From the NCBI GenBank assembly GCA_003218735.1, contig QHOJ01000207.1:1-16567 (forward strand): a stretch of DNA of 16,567 nt, given 5' to 3'. Position numbers and translations under genes: made by a program. Source of the DNA: Verrucomicrobiota bacterium (lineage in GTDB: Bacteria; Verrucomicrobiota; Verrucomicrobiia; Chthoniobacterales; UBA10450). The notes beneath the pieces are model-generated. The model was not told the DNA's origin. It ran no database searches and saw only the letters and a program-made list of their open reading frames with translations. Of the stretch, positions 1 through 8,182 are shown piece by piece; position 1 is the stretch's first letter, and every line of letters starts with the position of its first letter.

Positions 1-592
1 CTTTACTCATCCCTACATCGATGAAGCCCGGGGCAATCGCGTTCACAGTGATGTTCTGACGCGCAAACTCGCGTGCGGAAACTCTTGTGAGGGCAATGAT
101 TGCCGCTTTGCTCGACGAATAATTTGCCTGGCCGAAAAGCCCCATCTGCCCACTGACGGACGACATGTTCACAATTCGGCCGCCGCTGCGCAGGATTGGA
201 GCCGCTTTTTGCGTGACCGTGAATGTGCCGGTGAGATTTACGCGCAGCACGCTCTCGAATTCTTCCATCGACATCTTTTTGATCGTGCGATCGCTAATGA
301 TCCCGGAGTTATTCACGAGAATGTCGAGCCCACCGTGTCGATCTTGTATTTGTTTCATCATTGATTCGACCTGGTCTGGCTGAGTCACGTCGCATTCGAT
401 TATGAGCGGCTCCTTCAATTTCCTGGCGACGCTCTCCGCGTCAGATTTGTTTTGCCCCTCAGGATCGGCGAGGTAATTCACGACACATGTCGCGCCCTGC
501 TTTCCAAACGCCCCAATTAACTCCCCGCCAATCCCGCGCGAGCTGCCGGTCACGAGAACGATTTTACCGGTGAAATCGAGAGGATCGGGCAT
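1..592 (-). CDS. SDR-family 3-oxoacyl-ACP reductase-like oxidoreductase (C-terminus cut by window edge)
   Basis: This is a short-chain dehydrogenase/reductase, most like FabG, which reduces 3-oxoacyl thioesters with NADPH in the cytoplasm. Reading from the ATG at 592 downwards, 197 residues are visible and the frame stays open to the window edge. The Rossmann glycine motif TGSSRGIG is at residues 15-22, NNSG at 94-97 (family usual NNAG), the catalytic Ser region NMSSVSG at 142-148, and the catalytic YSSSK at 158-162. The post-catalytic segment NAIAPGFI is also present. About 50 residues, including the C-terminal substrate loop, should lie outside the window. It is divergent from the mutase genes that start at 729, so shared regulation is possible but not shown. 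FabG-like SDRs often act on 3-oxoacyl- or 3-hydroxyacyl-CoA outside fatty acid synthesis, so the exact substrate is open. Confidence 0.9.
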   Translation of the reverse strand, partial: MPDPLDFTGKIVLVTGSSRGIGGELIGAFGKQGATCVVNYLADPEGQNKSDAESVARKLKEPLIIECDVTQPDQVESMMKQIQDRHGGLDILVNNSGIISDRTIKKMSMEEFESVLRVNLTGTFTVTQKAAPILRSGGRIVNMSSVSGQMGLFGQANYSSSKAAIIALTRVSAREFARQNITVNAIAPGFIDVGMSK

Positions 593-728
593 GCGGCGAA
601 GATGGAGTGCCGATTGATGAGAGACAAGTGACTAGTTGAAGCGGGTGCGTTTTCAGAGGATCACTCGAATTAAAACCGTCCCTGTTTTCTTGGCTTCCTG
701 ATTTATTTTGTCCATTTTGTCAGAAGGC
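593..728. promoter_or_regulatory. Divergent intergenic region between SDR and mutase operon
   Basis: These 136 bp separate two divergent genes and must hold their promoters if each is transcribed from here. I see AT-rich stretches (for example around 669-720) but no convincing -35/-10 pair. An AGAAGG purine stretch at 722-727 lies only 1 nt before the ATG at 729, which is too close for an ideal ribosome binding site. An in-frame TTG at 708 is therefore a possible alternative start for the downstream gene. Confidence 0.35.
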
Positions 729-1925
729 ATGACTTTACCGATACGGATTCTTACGGCTGTCCCGATTTGTGACGGCCACGACAGCGCGATCAATACGATC
801 AATCTCGAATTTATCCGGCACGGGATTGAGGTGATTTATCTCGGCTATCATCGCTCGGTTGGTGACATTGTGCGCGCCGCGATCCAGGAGGACGTCCGCG
901 CGATTGGTATTTCGAGTTATAACGGTGGGCACATCGAGTTCTTCGCGGAAGTTGTCGATCTTTTGCGCAAACGTGGTGCAAGCGACATCAAAGTTTTCGG
1001 CGGCGGAGGCGGGACGATTACGCATGATGATGCGGCGACGATGCGACGCAAAGGCGTAGATCAAATTTTTTTCGCGGGCACTTCGCTTGCGGAAATGACC
1101 GATTATGTGCGCAAAAACTACGGTATGCCTCGCAAGACACAATCGCGCACAAAGTCCTGGGACATCGAGCTTGCCTGGAAACTTACGGAGATCGAAGACG
1201 GCCTCGCGAAAGGCAAACGCCTAACTTTCAACGCTCAACGCTCAACGTCCAAGAAGACGATCGGCAATCGGCAATCGGCAATCGGCAATGCAAAGGTCAT
1301 CGGGTTCACGGGACCCGGCGGCGCGGGGAAGACAACGCTGATTGATGAACTGGTGCTGCGCTTTTTAAAGCAGAATCCAAGAAGAAGGATCGCGATTTTA
1401 TCGCACGACCCGAGTGTCGTCGGCGAAGGCGCGCTGCTTGGCGATCGCGCGACCATGATCAATTCGCAGAACGATCGAGTGTTTATGCGCAGCATGGCAA
1501 CGCGCGGACAAGCCGGTGGACTTTCACCCGCAACCCATGATTGTCTCGCCCTCCTGGCGCAATCCAACTTCGATTACGTTATCATCGAAACAGTCGGTAC
1601 CGGACAGGAAGCGCTGCCGTTTCAGAAAAATGGGATTGTCGATCTAACGGTGCTGGTGATGAACCCGGATTATGGGAGCCGGTTGCAGTTACAGAAGATA
1701 GTCATGCTCGATCTGGCCGACATCGTTGTAGTGAACAAAAGCGATCTCCAGCGCGCGCGTACCGCCCACTCGGAGATCGAGCAGCGCCTCGAGCAAAATC
1801 GCCGCGATCAACGACTCATTGACACGGTCGCGAAACGGCATCGTGATTCTGGCGTGGACCGACTGTTCGAGTTAATCTGTCGCGACGAGCGATCACGGCG
1901 CGGAAAGGCGAGGAACAAATCATGA
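729..1925 (+). CDS. Cobalamin-binding / MeaB-type GTPase subunit of a split IcmF-like acyl-CoA mutase
   Basis: This protein matches the first two modules of fused isobutyryl-CoA mutase IcmF: a B12-binding domain followed by a G-protein chaperone that loads and protects adenosylcobalamin. The B12 domain spans residues 5-130, with cobalt-ligand His17 in DGHD (15-18), SSYNGGH (62-68) and a Gly run (91-95). The GTPase spans about 188-390: Walker A GPGGAGKTT (195-203), DPSVVGEG (228-234 region), LLGDR (236-240), ETVGTGQ (287-293) and base-recognition NKSD (336-339). The mutase module of IcmF is absent here and is encoded by the next gene, which overlaps by 4 nt (ATGA at 1922). The linker at about residues 165-188 is translated from 7-mer tandem repeats. 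I prefer ATG 729 because homology begins immediately after it; TTG 708 would add 7 residues. It could be annotated as methylmalonyl-CoA mutase small subunit plus MeaB, but the order and motifs are IcmF's. Confidence 0.9.
   Translation: MTLPIRILTAVPICDGHDSAINTINLEFIRHGIEVIYLGYHRSVGDIVRAAIQEDVRAIGISSYNGGHIEFFAEVVDLLRKRGASDIKVFGGGGGTITHDDAATMRRKGVDQIFFAGTSLAEMTDYVRKNYGMPRKTQSRTKSWDIELAWKLTEIEDGLAKGKRLTFNAQRSTSKKTIGNRQSAIGNAKVIGFTGPGGAGKTTLIDELVLRFLKQNPRRRIAILSHDPSVVGEGALLGDRATMINSQNDRVFMRSMATRGQAGGLSPATHDCLALLAQSNFDYVIIETVGTGQEALPFQKNGIVDLTVLVMNPDYGSRLQLQKIVMLDLADIVVVNKSDLQRARTAHSEIEQRLEQNRRDQRLIDTVAKRHRDSGVDRLFELICRDERSRRGKARNKS
1229..1288 (+). repeat. 7-bp tandem repeats inside the GTPase-subunit coding sequence
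   Basis: Two short 7-mer arrays sit in frame in the linker between the B12-binding and GTPase domains. CAACGCT occurs twice plus a partial third unit at 1229-1247, and TCGGCAA occurs four times at 1261-1288. Because 7 and 3 are coprime, three units give 7 codons; here they read as IGNRQSAIGN. The unit type resembles dispersed 7-mer repeats usually found between genes. Confidence 0.9.
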
Positions 1926-3658
1926 GCAAACTTGGACAAGTCGTTGAGGCAGTCGAGAAGTACAACCAGTTCGTTCTCGCTCAGGTGAAACGTGCGCGCT
2001 CGGATGAAAAATTTGGGCGCGAACTGATTAACCGTTGGAACGACACCAAGGCAAAAACGCCGGTGACACACACGCCGACCGGATTGCCATTACCGCGTCT
2101 CGCTTTGCCGGAGATGTATTTGGAGCCGGTACGCAAAATTGAAACCGGAAATTACGGAAAGAAAACTTTGGCAGACGGAGCGAAACAGAAAGCCGACGGT
2201 AACGGTGCGCGACCGCCAGAGGAACCGACGCGTTTATTTTCCGGATTAATGCTGGCTGAAGACACAAACGAACGGTTCCATTATCTGACGCAACATCAGC
2301 GTACCCATCGGCTCAGCACCGCATTCGACGGCCCAACACTTTACGGGATCGACAGCGACGCGGACGGTGTCTTTGGAAAAATCGGCGAAGGCGGTGTGGC
2401 GATTGACACAATCGAAGACATGGTGCGGCTCTACGATGGTTTCGACCTCGGCTCGCCGAATTTCTCGGCATCGATGACCATCAGCGGTCCGGCACCTATC
2501 ATCATGGCGATGTACATCGCCGCGGCGAAACGGCACTTCGGTTCCAAAGTTGTTCCGAAACTGCGCGGTACCATTCAGGCCGACATTTTCAAGGAAGTTC
2601 AGGCACAGAACGAGACGATTTTTCCCATCGAAGCGTCGCTGCGTTTTCTCACGGACATGGTGGAATTCACGACCCGCGAAATGCCGCGCTGGTATCCGAT
2701 CTCGATCAGTGGTTATCACATTGGCGAAGCTGGCTCAACGCCGGTGCAACAGGCGGCTTATACTCTCTCGAACGGATTCGCGTACGCGGAAATGTTCGCT
2801 GCGCGGGGCATTCCAGTCGATCAGTTTGGGCCACGCCTCTCGTTCTTTCTCGATTGCGGACTCGACGCAGAATACATCGCGCTTGCACGCGTCTCGCGCA
2901 GAATCTGGGCGATTGGAATGCGCGATGCATATGGCGCAGGCCCGCGCGGTCAATTATTCAAATTGCATACGCAGACCAGCGGCCGGTCGCTGATCGCGGC
3001 GGAATTCAAAAACAATCTCACCCGTACCGCCGCAGAGCTGATGCTCGCGTACATGAATGCCACGAATTCGTGTCATTCAAACAGCGCGGATGAACCATTC
3101 ACGACGCCGAGCGAAGAGTGGATTCGGCTCGCGGCGCACGGGCAGGCGATCCTGCTCGAGGAATCAGGCATTTTCAAACACACGATGAACATGTTGAGCG
3201 GTTCGCCGGGTATGAAAGCGGTTGAGTGCGCGGTCGAGGCGGCGATTCTCGACGAGTTCCGCGAGATCGAACGGCTTGGTGGCGTTCTGGCGGCGGTGGA
3301 AGACCGTTTTCAGCGCAGCCAAATACAGAATGCCGCGCATCGTTACGAACAACAAATTTACGACGGGACCCGGCCGATTATCGGATTGAATAAATATCGC
3401 AACGGCGAAGATGTCGCGCCGGAAATAAAACTAGCTCGCACGCCGCGGAAGAAACAGCAGTTGCAGGTTGACCGGCTTGCGAAGTTCAAAAAGAAAAATG
3501 CGGAGAAGGCGACGCGCGCGCTCGATAAACTCGCCGCGATTGTGGAGCGCGGCGAAAATTGCTTCGCGGCGCTGCTCGAGGCGGTGGAGGTCTGCTCGTT
3601 AGGCCAAATCACTGGCTGTTTGCAGGAAGTAGTCGGTAGATTCCGGCCAATGGTGTAA
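1922..3658 (+). CDS. Acyl-CoA mutase catalytic subunit, isobutyryl-CoA mutase (IcmF C-terminal) type
   Basis: This 578-residue protein matches the mutase module of IcmF over its whole length. It is an adenosylcobalamin-dependent (beta/alpha)8-barrel enzyme that moves a carbonyl-CoA group, typically isobutyryl-CoA to n-butyryl-CoA. Visible family blocks are LSTAFDGPTLYG (131-142), SMTISGPAP (184-192), GTIQADI (216-222), SISGYHIGEAG (261-271) and QTSGRS. At the two positions that separate substrate classes it has Phe106 (TRLFSGL) and Gln229 (AQNETIF), as in isobutyryl-CoA mutase; methylmalonyl-CoA mutase has Tyr and Arg there. His266 is the conserved active-site His, and the 37-residue spacing from Gln229 equals that in methylmalonyl-CoA mutase. 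The IcmF-type tail CSLGQIT follows the barrel. ATG 1922 overlaps the upstream stop by 4 nt, so translation is probably coupled and the two products are expected to form one holoenzyme. The segment near residues 415-435 diverges from IcmF, so the true substrate may be a variant acyl-CoA. Confidence 0.9.
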   Translation: MSKLGQVVEAVEKYNQFVLAQVKRARSDEKFGRELINRWNDTKAKTPVTHTPTGLPLPRLALPEMYLEPVRKIETGNYGKKTLADGAKQKADGNGARPPEEPTRLFSGLMLAEDTNERFHYLTQHQRTHRLSTAFDGPTLYGIDSDADGVFGKIGEGGVAIDTIEDMVRLYDGFDLGSPNFSASMTISGPAPIIMAMYIAAAKRHFGSKVVPKLRGTIQADIFKEVQAQNETIFPIEASLRFLTDMVEFTTREMPRWYPISISGYHIGEAGSTPVQQAAYTLSNGFAYAEMFAARGIPVDQFGPRLSFFLDCGLDAEYIALARVSRRIWAIGMRDAYGAGPRGQLFKLHTQTSGRSLIAAEFKNNLTRTAAELMLAYMNATNSCHSNSADEPFTTPSEEWIRLAAHGQAILLEESGIFKHTMNMLSGSPGMKAVECAVEAAILDEFREIERLGGVLAAVEDRFQRSQIQNAAHRYEQQIYDGTRPIIGLNKYRNGEDVAPEIKLARTPRKKQQLQVDRLAKFKKKNAEKATRALDKLAAIVERGENCFAALLEAVEVCSLGQITGCLQEVVGRFRPMV

Positions 3659-3694
3659 TCGGATGTTAGTCATCTTTGGCTAACTCGGCAGCGA

Positions 3695-3761
3695 AGCTTC
3701 CAGCTTGGCGTTTCGATTCGACAGCCTGGAAGGCTACCCGGCCGGATCAGGCTGGAAGCCT
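3695..3761. repeat. REP-like palindromic repeat cluster between convergent genes
   Basis: Two perfect 13-nt mini-hairpins, each a 5-bp stem with a GGA loop, lie at 3723-3735 (AGCCTGGAAGGCT) and 3749-3761 (AGGCTGGAAGCCT). A related but less regular block, AGCTTCCAGCTT, is at 3695-3706. The cluster fills the gap between the convergent mutase and acyl-CoA synthetase genes and may end transcription from both sides, although no U-tract follows. The last hairpin supplies the final codons (RLPA and stop) of the synthetase gene. Confidence 0.65.
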
Positions 3762-5720
3762 AACCTCCGAGGCAAGGTGCTTAATTTCTTCGAGGCTGGC
3801 CGGATTTTCCAGCGCCGACGTGTCGCCCAGTTTTTCGCCGATGTAAGCCGCGCGCATGACGCGTCGCATGACTTTCGCGTTTCGCGTTTTCGGAATGTCT
3901 GCCACAAAAAACACGTCGCGCGGCGCGAGTGCTTTCCCGAGATCACGCGCCACGTTCTGTTTTAATTCAGCCGCAAGAGTCACATCTCCATTCGCGTCCT
4001 TTCTTAAAACGCAAAAACAAACAAGCGCCTCACCTTTAATCGGATCGGGAACACCGACCGCGGCGGCCTCGCTTACCTGTGGATGCGCAACGAGAATCGA
4101 TTCCACTTCGGCGGGGCCAAGACGTTTGCCAGCAATTTTAATTGTGTCGTCACTGCGGCCGAGAATGTACCAAAGCCCGTCATCATCGATTGCAGCCCAG
4201 TCGCCGTGTACCCAGGTGTCCGGCCAACGGGACCAGTAACTGTCGATGTATCGTTGCGGGTCGCGCCAGAATCCGCGCGTCATCCCGATCCACGGTTCGC
4301 GAATGACCAGTTCGCCAACTTTTCCGCGCACCGATTCACCGTTTTCATCGACAACGTCTGCCGCCATGCCTGGCAGTGGACCCGAAAACGCGCACGGTTT
4401 CATCGGTGTGAGCACGTTGCCCATCACGATGCCGCCGGAGATTTCCGTACCGCCGGAGTAATTGATGATCGGAAGTTTTCCGCGGCCAACATTTTGGAAC
4501 AACCACATCCACGGATCGGGATTCCACGGTTCTCCGGTGGAAGCGAATTTGCCCAACGGCGAGAGATCATGTCGATGCACGATCTCGTCGCCATAACGGC
4601 GCAGCGCGCGAATCAGCGTTGGCGAGACACCGAGCGCGGTCACCTTGTGTCGAGCCACAAGAGACCAGACGCGATCAGGGCCGGGAAAATCAGGCGCACC
4701 GTCGTAAAGCATCATTGTCGCGCCGAGCAACAACGTTCCAAAGACCTCCCACGGGCCCATCATCCAGCCCATGTCGGTCATCCAAAAAAGCGTTTCGTCG
4801 GGATGAAGGTCGAGTCCCTGCCACATATCTTGCGCGGATTTGATCGGGAAACCGCAGTGGGTATGCACCGCGCCTTTTGGCTTACCGGTCGTGCCCGATG
4901 TGTAGATGATCATCATCGGATCTTCCGCGCTGGTGTGCTCGGTCGGCGCGTCATCAAAGGGTCCGCCCAATTTCGTCAGTGGCCCAGCATCAGACTTCAA
5001 ATCTTCGACAAACCATTCGCCCGCTTGGTTGAGAACAACGAGCTGTCGCAGTGTCGGAATTTGCGATACGGCTTCGTCGGCGACCGGTTTCATCGCCCAA
5101 AATTTTCCACGACGATAAGTTCCAGCCGCAGTGAAGAGAACTTTTGCGTTGGCATCTTTCAATCGAGAAACGATGGCCGCGGCTCCGAATCCGGAAAAGA
5201 GCGGCAGGAAAATCCCGCCAATTTTGATAATCGCGAGCATCACAATGACAATCTCGGGTACCATTGGCATGAACACACCCATGGCGTCACCTTTGCCGAG
5301 GCCGAGACCGCGCAGCGCCACCGCCATCGTGTTCACCTCCTCCCGAAGTTCTTTATAAGTGAGCGCGCGAGTCGTCCCATCCTCGATTTCGGATTTGATT
5401 GCGGTTCGCTCATCCACAGAAGTACCGGCGTACTTATCGAGCATGTTGTGGACGATGTTCATTTCGCCGTCCACGCACCATCGCGCCCATGGTTTGCCTT
5501 CGGTCAGATCGACAACACGCGAGTACGGTTTATAAAACTGAACTTCGAGATCGCGCAGGACCGTGTCCCAGAACCATGCGATATCCGTTGTCGATCTTTG
5601 CATCAGCTCATCGTAGGAACCGAGTCCGTGTTTCTCGATGAATTGGTGGAGGTTGGATTGTGCGATCAGTTCCGGCGTCGGACGCCAGACAAATTCGCCA
5701 CCAAATTTAAACTCACTCAC
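3747..5720 (-). CDS. AMP-forming acyl-CoA synthetase (acetyl/propionyl-CoA synthetase-like)
   Basis: This is an adenylate-forming enzyme that activates a short carboxylic acid with ATP and CoA, giving acyl-CoA, AMP and PPi in the cytoplasm. With the GTG at 5720 as start it has 657 residues, normal for the Acs/acetoacetyl-CoA synthetase group. Motifs: P-loop YTSGTTGKPKG (273-283), STGEPWNP (A4/A5 region, about 394-401), NYSGGTEI (420-427), hinge/A8 GRSDDTIKIAGKR (521-533) and catalytic Lys616 in PKTRNAK. The N-terminal FVWRPTPE segment is typical of the family. A longer frame from GTG 5789 exists, but its 23 extra residues (FLDFARND) are translated from a dispersed repeat, so I reject it. It converges on the mutase genes and diverges from prpD, so its substrate is probably propionate, butyrate or isobutyrate. 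The sequence alone does not settle which. Confidence 0.92.
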   Translation of the reverse strand: MSEFKFGGEFVWRPTPELIAQSNLHQFIEKHGLGSYDELMQRSTTDIAWFWDTVLRDLEVQFYKPYSRVVDLTEGKPWARWCVDGEMNIVHNMLDKYAGTSVDERTAIKSEIEDGTTRALTYKELREEVNTMAVALRGLGLGKGDAMGVFMPMVPEIVIVMLAIIKIGGIFLPLFSGFGAAAIVSRLKDANAKVLFTAAGTYRRGKFWAMKPVADEAVSQIPTLRQLVVLNQAGEWFVEDLKSDAGPLTKLGGPFDDAPTEHTSAEDPMMIIYTSGTTGKPKGAVHTHCGFPIKSAQDMWQGLDLHPDETLFWMTDMGWMMGPWEVFGTLLLGATMMLYDGAPDFPGPDRVWSLVARHKVTALGVSPTLIRALRRYGDEIVHRHDLSPLGKFASTGEPWNPDPWMWLFQNVGRGKLPIINYSGGTEISGGIVMGNVLTPMKPCAFSGPLPGMAADVVDENGESVRGKVGELVIREPWIGMTRGFWRDPQRYIDSYWSRWPDTWVHGDWAAIDDDGLWYILGRSDDTIKIAGKRLGPAEVESILVAHPQVSEAAAVGVPDPIKGEALVCFCVLRKDANGDVTLAAELKQNVARDLGKALAPRDVFFVADIPKTRNAKVMRRVMRAAYIGEKLGDTSALENPASLEEIKHLASEVRLPA

Positions 5721-5861
5721 CGGGTCTATTTTCCTGTCATTCCGAGCGAAGTCGAGGAATCCCGTCGTGAAAATGTTCGTTAATGCCACGGACCCTGCTC
5801 AGACCGGCGAGACGCGGTTGCTCGCTTGCGATTCATCAGCAGATTGAAGTCTCGTTTTTTC
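5721..5861. promoter_or_regulatory. Divergent promoter region between acyl-CoA synthetase and prpD, with inserted repeat
   Basis: This 141-bp gap separates the synthetase start (GTG 5720, minus) from the prpD start (ATG 5862, plus), so promoters for both should lie here. A dispersed repeat occupies 5733-5763. No clear -35/-10 pair or operator was identified. Confidence 0.35.
5733..5763. repeat. Dispersed repeat (GTCATTCCGAGCGAAGTCGA type)
   Basis: The stretch with the core ATTCCGAGCGAAGTCGAGGAAT (5739-5760) is an imperfect inverted repeat, with ATTCC and GGAAT as outer arms. I recognise this word as a common intergenic repeat of environmental bacterial genomes. Read on the minus strand it translates as FLDFARND and is fused in frame to the upstream end of the synthetase ORF, which can mislead start calling. 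Confidence 0.6.
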
Positions 5862-7229
5862 ATGGCTGCAACGCTTGCTCATCAACTCGCTAATTACGCC
5901 TGCGCTCTTCGATTTGAAGACCTCTCCCCCGAAGTTGTGCACGAAGTGAAGCGGCGCGTGATCGACTCGTTAGGTTGCGCGCTTGGTGCATGGAATGAAG
6001 AGCCGTGTGCAATCGCGCGCAAAGTCGCCTCCGAATTTTCGGCGAAGCGAGGATCCACAATCTTCGGGACGAATCACAAGGCGCCGCCGGACTGGACGGC
6101 ATTCGCCAACGGCTGCGCCATCCGCTACTTCGACTACAACGACACTTATTTGTCGAAGGAACCAGCGCACCCGAGCGACAATATTTCCGCCGCACTGGCT
6201 GTCGCGGAAAGCGTCGAAGGGACTGGGCCGGAGTTGATTACGGCAATCGCACTCGCCTATGAAGTGCAATGCCGCTTCTGCGATGCAGCGAGTATTCGTG
6301 CGCGGGGATGGGATCATGTGACTTATGGCGCGTTTTCAACTGCACTGGCGTGCGCGCACTTGATGAGACTTGATCCTGAAAATACGCGCCACGCAGTGAA
6401 CATTGCGGGCGTGGCTGGCGCGGCGATGCGCCAGGCCCGAGTGGGCGAGCTTTCGCACTGGAAAGGTGTCGCGTTTGCGACGGCCGCCCGTCACGGTGTT
6501 TACTCCGCGTTGCTCGCGCGTGCCGGTATGACCGGCCCCGGACCGATTTTCGAAGGGCAAATGGGTTTCGAGAAGCAACTCGGTGTGTCGTTGGGCAATC
6601 TCGGCGAAAAATTCGCCGTTCCATTTCCGAAATCGAAGCATGGTCCAGCCGCAATGATTTTGAAGACGAGCATCAAATATTGGCCCGCGGAATATCATAG
6701 CCAAAGCGCGATTGAGGCAGCGTTGTCTTTGCGAAAGCAAATTCTCGATCCTGCGCGGATAAAATCAGTGACGATCGAGAGCCATGATGCGTCGGTGGAT
6801 ATTATTGGGAGCGAGCCGGAGAAATGGAAACCGAACACGCGTGAGACAGCGGACCACAGCCTGCCTTACATCACGGCGATCGCCCTCATCGACGGCGAGG
6901 TGACGAGCAGACAATTCGAGCCGGAGCGATTTGCAGATCCACAGGTCTGGAAGTTTTTAGAGAGTGTAAAGGTGAAACGCAACGCGGAGTTGAATGTCGA
7001 CCTTGATGACGGCCGGCCGCTGACGAAGCGGGTGGACTATCCACTGGGCCATGCAAAGAATCCGCTAAAGGATTCTGAGGTCGAAGGGAAGTTCGTTGCC
7101 CTTGTCTCGCCCTCGCTCGGCGAGAAGAAGGCACGCGGAATTGTCGATCTTGTGTGGAAACTGGACGACGCAAAGAATGTCGACGAGTTAATGAAGGCAA
7201 TGGAGATGCCAAAAAGGAATGACCAATAA
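5862..7229 (+). CDS. prpD: MmgE/PrpD family 2-methylcitrate dehydratase
   Basis: PrpD dehydrates 2-methylcitrate to 2-methyl-cis-aconitate in the methylcitrate cycle, which oxidises propionyl-CoA to pyruvate. The 455-residue product is of normal family length. Recognisable MmgE/PrpD segments are RRVIDSLGCALGA near residues 31-43, the alpha-helical DYNDTYLSKEPAHPSDNI block near 87-104, GWDHVTYGAFS near 146-156, and KYWPAEYHSQSAIEAAL near 270-286. ATG 5862 was chosen over an in-frame TTG at 5826 because the helical domain starts right after it. No strong ribosome binding site precedes it. prpB follows 46 bp later and a prpC remnant after that, which supports the methylcitrate role over other MmgE/PrpD activities such as cis-aconitate decarboxylation. 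Confidence 0.9.
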   Translation: MAATLAHQLANYACALRFEDLSPEVVHEVKRRVIDSLGCALGAWNEEPCAIARKVASEFSAKRGSTIFGTNHKAPPDWTAFANGCAIRYFDYNDTYLSKEPAHPSDNISAALAVAESVEGTGPELITAIALAYEVQCRFCDAASIRARGWDHVTYGAFSTALACAHLMRLDPENTRHAVNIAGVAGAAMRQARVGELSHWKGVAFATAARHGVYSALLARAGMTGPGPIFEGQMGFEKQLGVSLGNLGEKFAVPFPKSKHGPAAMILKTSIKYWPAEYHSQSAIEAALSLRKQILDPARIKSVTIESHDASVDIIGSEPEKWKPNTRETADHSLPYITAIALIDGEVTSRQFEPERFADPQVWKFLESVKVKRNAELNVDLDDGRPLTKRVDYPLGHAKNPLKDSEVEGKFVALVSPSLGEKKARGIVDLVWKLDDAKNVDELMKAMEMPKRNDQ

Positions 7230-7275
7230 CGAATGAGCGATGTTGAAGGAATGACTGCGACCGTTCCGGTATTGA

Positions 7276-8139
7276 ATGAAAACGAAAGCTGCGCGATTGC
7301 GTGAATTGATTTCAAACAGCGCGGTGGCGCTCCCTGGCGTGCCGAACGCGGCGATGGCGCGGCAAGTTGAGCAGGCCGGATTTGAGGCCGTTTATATCAG
7401 CGGCGCGGGAATGGCAAATGCGACAGCGGGCGTGCCGGACATTGGGCTGCTCACGCTCACTGAAGTGGCGCAACTCGCTGGGTACATTGCAAGCGCGGTG
7501 GACATTCCGGCAATTGTTGATGCGGATACGGGATTTGGCGGAGCGGAAAATGTGGCGCGGACAGTTCGTGAACTCGAGCGTGCTGGTCTCGTCGGTTGTC
7601 ACATTGAAGATCAGGAATTTCCGAAACGCTGTGGGCATCTCGCTGGGAAAGATATTGTCGATGTTGACGAGATGGTGGGAAAGATCAAAGCGGCCGTGGC
7701 GGCGCGGCGAGATCCCAATTTTATGATTATTGCGCGGACGGATGCGCGCGCGGTGGAGGATTTTGATCGGACAATCAGTCGTGCCCAGCATTACCTCGAA
7801 GCGGGCGCGGACGCGATTTTTCCCGAAGCGCTGCAAAGCGAGGAAGAATTTCGCGATTTCGCGAAGGAGATCGATCTGCCTCTGCTCGCGAACATGACAG
7901 AGTTCGGGAAGAGTCCGCTTCTCTCGTTTCAGGATTTAGCGGAGCTCGGCTATCGGATGGTGATTTTCCCGATGAGCGCGTTTCGCGTGGCCATGAAAGC
8001 GGGCGGGGAATTTCTGCGCGCTTTGAAAAAGAGGGGGACGCAAAAGGAGTGGATTGACGAGATGCAGACGCGGCAGGAGCTTTATGAACTGCTCGATTAC
8101 GATCCGACGGCGGAAAAATGGTTAGGTGCAGGCAACTGA
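7276..8139 (+). CDS. prpB: Methylisocitrate lyase
   Basis: PrpB cleaves 2-methylisocitrate to pyruvate and succinate, the last step of the methylcitrate cycle. The 287-residue protein is of normal PrpB length and belongs to the isocitrate lyase/PEP mutase superfamily. Key motifs are ISGAGMANA (41-49), the metal-binding DADTGFGG (82-89, Asp84 equivalent to the Mg ligand), HIEDQ (109-113) and the catalytic loop KRCGH (117-121) with catalytic Cys119. The KRCGH loop with a following HLAGK is diagnostic of isocitrate/methylisocitrate lyases. ATG 7276 follows prpD by 46 bp, and a citrate synthase-like pseudogene begins 43 bp downstream. A general PEP-mutase-like lyase is a less likely alternative, given the neighbours. 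Confidence 0.93.
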   Translation: MKTKAARLRELISNSAVALPGVPNAAMARQVEQAGFEAVYISGAGMANATAGVPDIGLLTLTEVAQLAGYIASAVDIPAIVDADTGFGGAENVARTVRELERAGLVGCHIEDQEFPKRCGHLAGKDIVDVDEMVGKIKAAVAARRDPNFMIIARTDARAVEDFDRTISRAQHYLEAGADAIFPEALQSEEEFRDFAKEIDLPLLANMTEFGKSPLLSFQDLAELGYRMVIFPMSAFRVAMKAGGEFLRALKKRGTQKEWIDEMQTRQELYELLDYDPTAEKWLGAGN

Positions 8140-8182
8140 CTATTTGTCGAGACACGTATCGTTGCTAAAGTCAGCGAGCAAC

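Noticed and set aside
4083..5783. 566-codon plus-strand frame antisense to the acyl-CoA synthetase
   Set aside because: It mirrors a conserved enzyme frame, is rich in Arg and His in the way of GC-driven shadow frames, and has no recognisable domain.
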